Origin: a bacterium
GTDB lineage: Bacteria > Patescibacteriota > JABMPQ01 > JAQVVF01
Length of the DNA stretch: 13,676 bases
Assembly (NCBI GenBank): GCA_030611905.1
Contig: JAUWOX010000016.1
Coordinates: 1 to 13,676 of the forward strand
Direction: 5' to 3'
The notes below the pieces were generated by a model that did no database searches, was not told the DNA's origin, and saw only the letters and a program-made list of their open reading frames with translations. Shown here piece after piece: positions 7,660 to 13,045 of the stretch; the first letter of the stretch is position 1, and the number at the start of each line of letters is the position of its first letter. Made by a program: the position numbers and the translations under genes.

Positions 7660-8052
7660 TTACCACAGAACAACTATACGACGCCTAAGTTTTTCCAGTC
7701 TTAAAAGATCTTCGCAAGCTTTTTTTATCGGAGCACCATCTTTCGTCCAATCTTGCATCCAGCAGCATTCTCCTCCCAAATCATTTGAAATACAACCTCT
7801 GATATTTTCATCAGGATCCAAACACATTGACCAGTCTCTTCCCGGACAACATCCAAGCAAGGTGTCACATTCAACGGGCACTTCCATTTTCAATACTAGA
7901 AATTTTGCATCTGCTATTTCAAAACTTTCATGACAACGAACGGTCATTACTACAGTATCATACCGACCCATGGCCATCTGAAAAGCAGTGCCAGTCTCTT
8001 CATACAGAAAGATGCTTAATAGGCAAATCAAGCCTAAGGCCAGCTTTTTCAT
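7660..8052 (-). CDS. Predicted secreted cysteine-rich small protein
   Basis: A 130-residue protein of no family that I recognise. The N terminus (MKKLALGLICLLSIFLY) is a good signal peptide, with possible cleavage after A23. There is no proper lipobox, since C10 lies inside the hydrophobic core. The remainder contains nine cysteines (40, 62, 68, 69, 77, 87, 96, 97, 113) including two CC pairs, a pattern expected of a disulfide-stabilised protein outside the cytoplasmic membrane. The C terminus is basic (KLRRR) and ends in a short hydrophobic stretch. The start is well supported: AAGGAGG lies 7 bases upstream, and a promoter at 8096-8124 would give a leader of about 37 bases. The gene is convergent with gyrB and divergent from secE, has its own terminator, and a sampled line is about 43% GC, above its neighbours. 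Confidence 0.8.
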   Translation of the reverse strand: MKKLALGLICLLSIFLYEETGTAFQMAMGRYDTVVMTVRCHESFEIADAKFLVLKMEVPVECDTLLGCCPGRDWSMCLDPDENIRGCISNDLGGECCWMQDWTKDGAPIKKACEDLLRLEKLRRRIVVLW

Positions 8053-8059
8053 CTCGCAC

Positions 8060-8066
8060 CCTCCTT
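8060..8066 (-). promoter_or_regulatory. Strong Shine-Dalgarno (AAGGAGG) of the cysteine-rich protein gene
   Basis: AAGGAGG on the minus strand is 7 bases before the ATG at 8052. It is one of only two strong ribosome binding sites in the window, both on the minus strand. Confidence 0.85.
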
Positions 8067-8095
8067 TTCTTTTTCCGCTCTAAGGTGCTGAATCA

Positions 8096-8124
8096 ATACT
8101 AGCAAAAATCTCTTGACAAGTCAA
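8096..8124 (-). promoter_or_regulatory. Promoter of the cysteine-rich protein gene
   Basis: On the minus strand TTGACT (8124-8119), spacer 17, TAGTAT (8101-8096), a 5/6 and 4/6 match to consensus. Its -35 touches the -35 of the secE promoter (8113-8118) on the other strand, so the two promoters overlap back to back. Confidence 0.6.
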
Positions 8125-8141
8125 TCTAATAAATATATAAT
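8113..8141 (+). promoter_or_regulatory. Perfect consensus promoter of the secE-nusG-ribosomal protein cluster
   Basis: TTGACA (8113-8118), 17-base spacer, TATAAT (8136-8141): every consensus position is met. Transcription should start near 8148, about 49 bases before the secE ATG. This fits a strong constitutive promoter for secE, nusG, rplK and rplA. Confidence 0.85.
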
Positions 8142-8152
8142 GGAGTCAAATT

Positions 8153-8180
8153 AAAAATAGTGGCTCCAACCGCTGTTTTT
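8153..8180 (+). promoter_or_regulatory. Terminator-like hairpin at the 5' end of the secE-nusG transcript
   Basis: AAAAATAGTGG (8153-8163) can pair with CCGCTGTTTTT (8170-8180) over a 6-base loop, with two G-U pairs, and the T-run continues to 8182. It begins only a few bases after the predicted transcription start and precedes the secE ATG at 8197. It could act as an attenuator or as a stabilising 5' hairpin. The form is seen in sequence; the role is inferred. Confidence 0.5.
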
Positions 8181-8196
8181 TTATAAAACAAATACT

Positions 8197-8397
8197 ATGA
8201 ACAAAATTCAAGAATTTTTTACCAAGATTACTACTTATTTTAAGGAATCAAAAGAAGAACTTCAAAAAGTAGTCTGGCCGAGTAAGCAGGAATTAATTCG
8301 CCACACTTTAATAGTTATTGGCGTATCTCTGGCCACATCTGCTTTTTTAGGAATTTTTGACTTCTTCTTCTCCAGAATCCTAGAAAAAGTTGTTTAA
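8197..8397 (+). CDS. secE: Preprotein translocase subunit SecE
   Basis: A 66-residue single-span SecE, the size usual in bacteria outside the enteric group. It holds SecY in the SecYEG channel that exports proteins across the cytoplasmic membrane. The cytoplasmic amphipathic helix carries the family signature ESKEELQKVVWPSKQEL (17-33), followed by one membrane helix (about 36-57). It is first in the cluster behind a perfect consensus promoter, and nusG follows after 31 bases, the arrangement conserved across bacteria. No Shine-Dalgarno precedes the ATG. No tRNA-Trp or rpmG, which often precede secE elsewhere, is seen upstream. Confidence 0.95.
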   Translation: MNKIQEFFTKITTYFKESKEELQKVVWPSKQELIRHTLIVIGVSLATSAFLGIFDFFFSRILEKVV

Positions 8398-8428
8398 TAT
8401 TTAAAACTTTTAACTTTGAACTAAATAT

Positions 8429-8974
8429 ATGCCTAAACAAATTGGCACAAAAGAATGTAAGTGGTATGTTCTACATACATATTCTGGTTACGAAGAAAAT
8501 GTTACTGAAAATTTAAAACAAAGAATCGAATCCATGAATATGCAGGATAAGATTTTTAATGTCCTTGTTCCTAAAGAAAAGAAAATTAAAATCAAAAATG
8601 GAAAAAGAAAGACTATTGAAGAAAAAGTCTTCCCTGGTTATGTTCTAGTCGAAATGATTGTTACTGATGAGTCATGGTATGTTGTTAGAAACACACCCAA
8701 TGTAACCGGCTTCATTGGTTCAGGCACTATCCCAACCCCAGTTTCTGAAAAAGAAATAAAATCATTACAAAAAAGAATGGGAGTTGAAGAGCCAAAATAC
8801 AAAATTGATGTTGTTGTTGGCGAAACTGTAAAAATTATCGATGGCCCATTTAAAGATTTCGACGGAAAAATTAATAAGATTGATGAAGAAAGAGGAATCG
8901 TTAAAGTTCTTGTTAATATGTTTGGTCGCGAGACGCCAGTAGAATTAGATTTTTTACAAATTAAAAAAATATAA
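8429..8974 (+). CDS. nusG: Transcription elongation/antitermination factor NusG
   Basis: A 181-residue protein of normal length. The NGN domain (about 10-115) binds RNA polymerase and shows WYVLHTYSGYE (12-22), VFPGYVLVEM (67-76) and VRNTPNVTGFIG (86-97). The C-terminal KOW domain (about 128-175) shows VGETVKIIDGPFKDFDGKI, the part that contacts Rho, S10 or the ribosome in model bacteria. It has no domain II insertion. It lies between secE and a CarS-like lipid gene that starts only 6 bases after its stop, so the usual direct nusG-rplK junction is interrupted. No Shine-Dalgarno is seen. Confidence 0.97.
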   Translation: MPKQIGTKECKWYVLHTYSGYEENVTENLKQRIESMNMQDKIFNVLVPKEKKIKIKNGKRKTIEEKVFPGYVLVEMIVTDESWYVVRNTPNVTGFIGSGTIPTPVSEKEIKSLQKRMGVEEPKYKIDVVVGETVKIIDGPFKDFDGKINKIDEERGIVKVLVNMFGRETPVELDFLQIKKI

Positions 8975-8980
8975 TAGATA

Positions 8981-9526
8981 ATGTTATTTATTATTCAATG
9001 CCTGTGGTTTATTTTGCCCGCCAGCTTTGCTAATATGGCGCCAGTTTTTGTCAAAAAACATTTTAAATTTCTTGCTATTTCTCTTGATCTTGGTCGAAAA
9101 TTTAATGGCAAAAGAATTTTTGGCGCTAATAAAACTTGGCGAGGATATATCGCCGCTTGTCTATTAGGAATAATTATAGCTGGGATCCAAGCGTTGTTGT
9201 ATTTTAAAACTGATTTTTTTAAAGACTGGACGATTTTCCCATTTCAAGGATATAATTTTATAATATTGGGCTTTTTATCTGGACTGGGAGCCATGGTGGG
9301 GGATACGGTAGAAAGCTTCTTTAAGCGTCAGTCTAATATCAAGCCTGGCGAAAAATTTATACCATGGGACCAACTCGATTTTATTTTAGGATCATTAATC
9401 TTTATTTCACTGTATTTTCGCCCCCATTGGACAGTTTATATTTTCTTAATTATTACTATTCCATTATTTCATATATTAATTAATCACATCGGTTTTTGGT
9501 TAGGTATTCAAAAGAATAAATGGTGA
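8981..9526 (+). CDS. CarS-like CDP-lipid synthase (CDP-archaeol synthase/DUF46 family)
   Basis: A 181-residue integral membrane protein with about five hydrophobic segments. Family signatures are clear: LGRKFNGKRIFGANKTWRG (37-55), GDTVESFFKR (107-116) and PGEKFIPWDQLDF (122-134). In archaea CarS joins CTP to a di-geranylgeranyl glycerol phosphate, giving CDP-archaeol. It is related to bacterial CdsA, and in bacteria its lipid substrate is not established, so CDP-diacylglycerol or a similar CDP-lipid is the cautious reading. It follows nusG by 6 bases and has no Shine-Dalgarno. The CDP-alcohol transferase two genes downstream could use its product. It ends in TGA, one of two genes here to do so, which supports the standard code. 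Confidence 0.85.
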   Translation: MLFIIQCLWFILPASFANMAPVFVKKHFKFLAISLDLGRKFNGKRIFGANKTWRGYIAACLLGIIIAGIQALLYFKTDFFKDWTIFPFQGYNFIILGFLSGLGAMVGDTVESFFKRQSNIKPGEKFIPWDQLDFILGSLIFISLYFRPHWTVYIFLIITIPLFHILINHIGFWLGIQKNKW

Positions 9527-9533
9527 ACAGCTT

Positions 9534-9570
9534 CATTTGTTAATTTGTTTCTGATAACAAATAACAAATG
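9534..9570. repeat. Intergenic hairpin of AACAAAT words upstream of rplK
   Basis: CATTTGTTA (9534-9542) pairs exactly with TAACAAATG (9562-9570). After a one-base bulge TTTGTT pairs with AACAAA, leaving a 6-base loop: about 15 bp in all. No T-tract follows. The 3' arm closely resembles bases 67-88 of the window, so this looks like a dispersed intergenic repeat. It lies in the 61-base gap between the CarS-like gene and rplK. Confidence 0.55.
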
Positions 9571-9587
9571 GAATAAATAACAAGACA

Positions 9588-10010
9588 ATGGCAAAAGTAA
9601 AAACAATTATTAAATTACAAATTCCAGCCGGAAAAGCTAATCCTGCTCCTCCAATCGGGCCTACTTTAGGTCAACATGGATTAAATATTCAGGAGTTCTG
9701 CACTAAGTTCAACGAACAAACCAAAGACAAAAGTGGAGACATTATTCCAGTCGAATTAACTGTTTACGAAGACAGAAGTTATGATTTTATTTTAAAAACT
9801 CCTCCTGCAGCAGAATTATTAAAAAAAGCAGCTGGCATTGAAAAAGGATCCGGTGAACCTAATAAAACAAAAGTCGGAACAGTAACCGAAGCTCAAATTG
9901 AAGAAATTGCCAAGAAAAAAATGCCTGATTTAAATACTGATGACATTAACACAGCCAAGAATATTATTAAAGGAACTGCCAAAAACATGGGCATTAAAGT
10001 AAAATCTTAA
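9588..10010 (+). CDS. rplK: 50S ribosomal protein L11
   Basis: A 140-residue L11 (uL11) of normal length. It binds the GTPase-associated centre of 23S rRNA at the stalk base, where it helps elongation factors and stringent-response sensing. The N-terminal domain has the proline-rich KLQIPAGKANPAPPIGPTLG (9-28). The C-terminal rRNA-binding domain (about 70-140) has AGIEKGSGEPNKTKVG and ends KNMGIKVKS. rplA normally follows at once; here a CDP-alcohol transferase gene lies between them. A 15-bp AACAAAT hairpin precedes the gene and there is no Shine-Dalgarno. Confidence 0.98.
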   Translation: MAKVKTIIKLQIPAGKANPAPPIGPTLGQHGLNIQEFCTKFNEQTKDKSGDIIPVELTVYEDRSYDFILKTPPAAELLKKAAGIEKGSGEPNKTKVGTVTEAQIEEIAKKKMPDLNTDDINTAKNIIKGTAKNMGIKVKS

Positions 10011-10055
10011 TTCGTCACTATTATTTGCATTTGTTCGTAAATTCGTATTGTATAT

Positions 10056-10604
10056 ATGTTAATAAGAGAAACAAAAAAATACACCGACAAAGTTCTCCCG
10101 ATTTCATTTTATAAATTTTTAGAGCAAATAAATTTGACTCCTAATAAGATCACTTTTATTGCTCTTTTTTTTAAAGTAGCAGTTCTGTATTGTTTTTTTA
10201 CCGGGCATATAGTTTTAGGGGGAATTTTTATCGCCGTAGATTATGGACTGGATTTTATCGATGGTTCATATGCAAGAAATTTGAGAAAGAAAACTCCCTT
10301 TGGAATTTTCTTCGATACTGTTTTAGACCGAGTATTCAGAACTGCTGGCTGGCCCCTCGCCCTAGCCTTTGGCAATGCTATATCTTTTCAATTAGCCGCT
10401 CTCCTGATAGCTTTTAATCTACTCTTGATTTTTTCATCCAATGTAGTAGAATTAAATAATTTGAAACATTACAAATTCATGCCCAACGTGTTCTATCTAA
10501 TTCCTTATGGGGCGCTTTTAAATCAAGTACAGCTGTTTGCAACTGCCGAAGCGGTCGTAGCTTTTGCCTTACTTTTAACCAATTCAATTACAGTAATAGT
10601 TTAA
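10056..10604 (+). CDS. CDP-alcohol phosphatidyltransferase family protein
   Basis: A 182-residue membrane protein with about five to six helices. The full family motif Dx2DGx2ARx8Gx3Dx3D is present: D66, D69, G70, A73, R74, G83, D87 and D91. These residues bind the metal ions and CDP group and transfer a phosphatidyl-type group onto an alcohol such as glycerol phosphate, inositol phosphate or serine. Which alcohol is used cannot be told; PgsA-like phosphatidylglycerophosphate synthase is one option. It sits between rplK and rplA, 45 bases after rplK, and is two genes downstream of the CarS-like enzyme that could supply its CDP-lipid. It has no Shine-Dalgarno. The 125 bases after it contain a nested hairpin before rplA. 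Confidence 0.88.
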   Translation: MLIRETKKYTDKVLPISFYKFLEQINLTPNKITFIALFFKVAVLYCFFTGHIVLGGIFIAVDYGLDFIDGSYARNLRKKTPFGIFFDTVLDRVFRTAGWPLALAFGNAISFQLAALLIAFNLLLIFSSNVVELNNLKHYKFMPNVFYLIPYGALLNQVQLFATAEAVVAFALLLTNSITVIV

Positions 10605-10631
10605 AATTTTCCTAAGAAAACTAAAAAATAA

Positions 10632-10664
10632 TGTGGGACAGATTTTTATCTGGTTTTTACCACA
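10632..10664 (+). promoter_or_regulatory. Nested hairpin in the rplA leader
   Basis: The outer stem TGTGG (10632-10636)/CCACA (10660-10664) encloses an inner stem CAGAT (10639-10643)/ATCTG (10648-10652) with a TTTT loop. The internal loop is asymmetric: 2 bases on the left, 7 T-rich bases on the right. It may be an L1 autoregulatory site, a weak terminator (inner stem then GTTTTT), or neither. It lies 65 bases before the rplA ATG. I see no convincing promoter between it and rplA. Confidence 0.4.
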
Positions 10665-10729
10665 ACCTTATGTAAAATAATCAAATTTTAGAACAAAATT
10701 TAACTATTTATACATAAGATACAAACATT

Positions 10730-11578
10730 ATGCCAAAAGAAAAAGTCAAAGAAGACAAAGAGAAATCCAAAAAACCATCTGCTACCGCCTCTAAAGGGAC
10801 ACCGGCAGACAAGAAAGAAAAAAAAGTCAAGGACGAGAATGAAAAGAAAGAAGTCGTTAAAAAACAAAAGTCTCAGAAGTACAAAAAAGGAAAGAAATCA
10901 CGCCAGCGCAGCAAGAGATATCAAGAATTAAGAAATAAAGTCAAAGGACAAAGATACTCTGCAGAAGAGGCAATTGTTTTAGTTAAAGAGATCTCTAATA
11001 CCAAATTTGATGAATCTATAGAAGTTCATGTTCGATTAGGAATAGATATATCTAAATCAGATCAACATGTCAAAGGAACAATCAAATTCCCTAATCCTAC
11101 AGGCAAAAAAATTAAAATTGCAGCTTTTGTCGATGAGGACAATCAGAAAAAATGTCAAGAAGCTGGAGCAGAAATAACAGGCGGGGAGGAATTGATTGAT
11201 AAAATCAAGAAAACCAAAAAAACAGATTTTGACATTGCAGTAGCTGAACCAAAAATGATGCCCAAGCTTGGCCAAATCGCCAAAATTTTGGGCCCCAAGG
11301 GATTAATGCCGACACCTAAAAATCAAACCGTATCACCAGATCCTGAAAAAACAATCAAAGAGTTAATGTCTGGCAAAGCCGCTTTTAAAAACGATTCTAA
11401 TGGAATTATTCATTTAATGATTGGAAAATCTTCTTTGGACGAAAAAAAACTAACTAAAAACTTGACAGCTTTCTTAGAAGAATTGAAAAAATTAAAACCA
11501 GAAAAAATAAAGGGAAATTTTATCAAAAATATTACAGTTTGCTCCACAATGGGACCGGGAGTGAAAGTAAAAATATAA
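10730..11578 (+). CDS. rplA: 50S ribosomal protein L1 with Lys-rich N-terminal extension
   Basis: L1 (uL1) binds 23S rRNA at the mobile L1 stalk and helps release deacylated tRNA; in model bacteria it also represses its own operon. The conserved body begins near residue 58 (SRQRSKRYQELRNKV) and contains GPKGLMPTPKNQTVSPDP, then GKAAFKNDSNGIIH and the C-terminal CSTMGPGVKVKI. Total length is 282 against about 230 usually: the first 57 residues are an extra, Lys/Glu-rich, low-complexity, probably disordered tail. The family body itself is intact. Presence of L1 is informative, since a subset of Parcubacteria is reported to lack it. The gene lies behind a CDP-alcohol transferase rather than directly after rplK. 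It is followed after 16 bases by the ThyX-like gene, not by rplJ-rplL. No Shine-Dalgarno is seen. Confidence 0.97.
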   Translation: MPKEKVKEDKEKSKKPSATASKGTPADKKEKKVKDENEKKEVVKKQKSQKYKKGKKSRQRSKRYQELRNKVKGQRYSAEEAIVLVKEISNTKFDESIEVHVRLGIDISKSDQHVKGTIKFPNPTGKKIKIAAFVDEDNQKKCQEAGAEITGGEELIDKIKKTKKTDFDIAVAEPKMMPKLGQIAKILGPKGLMPTPKNQTVSPDPEKTIKELMSGKAAFKNDSNGIIHLMIGKSSLDEKKLTKNLTAFLEELKKLKPEKIKGNFIKNITVCSTMGPGVKVKI

Positions 11579-11594
11579 AAAATAAATTAAAAAA

Positions 11595-13028
11595 ATGAAA
11601 AACCAATGTCAAATTTATGCATTGGAGGGATTAACGCCGGAAATCAAGGCGGTTACTTTTGCTAAATGTTCGCGCTCACCGAAATCTTTCAAAGAAATCG
11701 CCAAAGGATTGACTGAAGAAAAGTCATCAAAATTTAATGAAAAATGGGTCGTTGGTTATGGTCATGGCTCAGTCGCTGAACACGCCACTATTAGCATTGC
11801 TATCGAGAATGTTTCGCTTTTAGCTATTGAAGCTATTCAATCCAGCCGCCTTGCTTCATATACTGAAAAATCTTCCCGCTATCAAGTCTATGATGAAGAC
11901 AGGGTTTATTATCCCAAGGAATTCAAAAAGCAAAAAACGATAGAAAAACTTTTTAAAAATACCGTCAAGACTCAATTTCAGCTTTATAAAAAAAGCATTA
12001 AACCGGTTCAGAAAGTTATTCATCAGTTATATCCAAAGCAAAAAGGAGAATCTGAAAAAATGCATGAGCTGCGAGTGCGCTCTCATTGGATTGATGTCTG
12101 TCGCTATCTTTTACCCAATGCGGTTTTTGCTAATTTGGGCATGACTGCTAATGCTAGAACTTACGAGCATGCTCTTACCAAATGGTTTTCAAACCCCTTG
12201 CCCGAAGTCCGCAGTATTGCCAAAAAATTAAAACCCGTTGCTTTATCGGTTACTCCAACCTTGGTTAAATACGCTGATCCCAATGATTATTTGATACGGA
12301 CTAGTCAAGAATTACCAAAAACGGTTAAAACAACCTTGGGCTCAGAAAAAAAATATCTAGGTCGGGAAAAAATCGTTGAACTAGTGGATTATGATAAAGA
12401 TGTAGAAAAAAAAGTACTAGCCGGAATTCTGTATCATTATTCCAATATTCCATTCAAAAAAGCTTATCAAAAAGCCAAGAGACTAAATCTGAAAGAACAA
12501 GAAAAATTATTTGACAAAGCACTAAAAGGCTTAAAAAGTCATGATAAGCCCCTGCGGGAGCTGGAATTACCTTATTTTACTTTCGATGTTCTTATTGACC
12601 AGGGCGCTTATTATGACCTTAAGCGTAATCGTATTTTAACTCTAGTGACCCAGAAGATTACTACCGGACACGGCTATTTCATCCCCACTGCTATGGTTCT
12701 AGCTGGTCTTGAAGAAGAATATAAAGAAGTCATGAAAAAAACAGATCAAGCATTTAAAACAATCGCCAAAAAATTTCCCAACGAAGCGCAATATATTGCC
12801 ACTAAAGCTCATGCCAGAAGATTTTTAATGAAAATGAATCTCCGTGAATTATATTATTTTTGTTATTATCGAGGCGCTAATCCAGGTGGTCATATTTCCT
12901 ATCGTTATGTCGGTACTAAAATCTATGAAATGATTCAAAAAAAATTTCCATTACTAATGAAATATGTACCCTATATTTTTGAACAAAATAGCCGGGATCT
13001 AAAAAAACATTTTGAATTTATTAACTAA
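11595..13028 (+). CDS. Tandem two-domain ThyX-like flavin-dependent thymidylate synthase
   Basis: A 477-residue protein, about twice the 220-250 of a normal ThyX, which makes dTMP from dUMP with FAD, NADPH and methylene-tetrahydrofolate. The N-terminal half shows GHGSVAEHA (56-64) and a ThyX motif at 83-96 where RHRxxSxNExSxRY reads SSRLASYTEKSSRY: R85, S88, E91, S93, R95 and Y96 remain; the first Arg, His and Asn are changed. NARTYEHAL (186-194) matches the family's NARSL-HFL stretch. The C-terminal half repeats the fold: FTFDVLID (328-335), RNRILTLVTQKIT (344-356) and MNLRELYYF (414-422). It probably folds as an internal pseudo-dimer. Activity is not certain given the altered motif residues. 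The thymidylate kinase gene starts 17 bases later, which supports a role in dTTP supply. Confidence 0.82.
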   Translation: MKNQCQIYALEGLTPEIKAVTFAKCSRSPKSFKEIAKGLTEEKSSKFNEKWVVGYGHGSVAEHATISIAIENVSLLAIEAIQSSRLASYTEKSSRYQVYDEDRVYYPKEFKKQKTIEKLFKNTVKTQFQLYKKSIKPVQKVIHQLYPKQKGESEKMHELRVRSHWIDVCRYLLPNAVFANLGMTANARTYEHALTKWFSNPLPEVRSIAKKLKPVALSVTPTLVKYADPNDYLIRTSQELPKTVKTTLGSEKKYLGREKIVELVDYDKDVEKKVLAGILYHYSNIPFKKAYQKAKRLNLKEQEKLFDKALKGLKSHDKPLRELELPYFTFDVLIDQGAYYDLKRNRILTLVTQKITTGHGYFIPTAMVLAGLEEEYKEVMKKTDQAFKTIAKKFPNEAQYIATKAHARRFLMKMNLRELYYFCYYRGANPGGHISYRYVGTKIYEMIQKKFPLLMKYVPYIFEQNSRDLKKHFEFIN

Positions 13029-13045
13029 TATATAAACATAATTTT

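Noticed and set aside
7827..8102. Plus-strand open frame of 91 codons opposite the cysteine-rich protein
   Set aside because: It lies antisense to a gene with signal peptide, SD, promoter and terminator. It has no recognisable features of its own.
8141..8168. TGGAGTCA/TGGCTCCA stem as an alternative leader structure competing with the 8153-8180 hairpin
   Set aside because: Its left arm begins at the last base of the -10 box and should lie upstream of the transcription start, so it would not be in the RNA.
9524..9526. UGA=Gly recoding as in Gracilibacteria
   Set aside because: TGA ends the CarS-like gene and the DHH gene where the families end; in the DHH case readthrough would run into its own terminator hairpin. 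No conserved frame has an internal TGA. The pheS stop is TAA, which that code does not reassign.
10190..10417. Overlapping 75-codon open frame inside the CDP-alcohol transferase gene
   Set aside because: It is in a different frame within a gene that carries a perfect family motif; its composition is typical of an out-of-frame shadow.
10665..10729. Separate promoter for rplA
   Set aside because: TATACA (10709) and TAAGAT (10715) are weak -10 candidates without a matching -35 at proper spacing, and they sit too close to the ATG for a normal leader.
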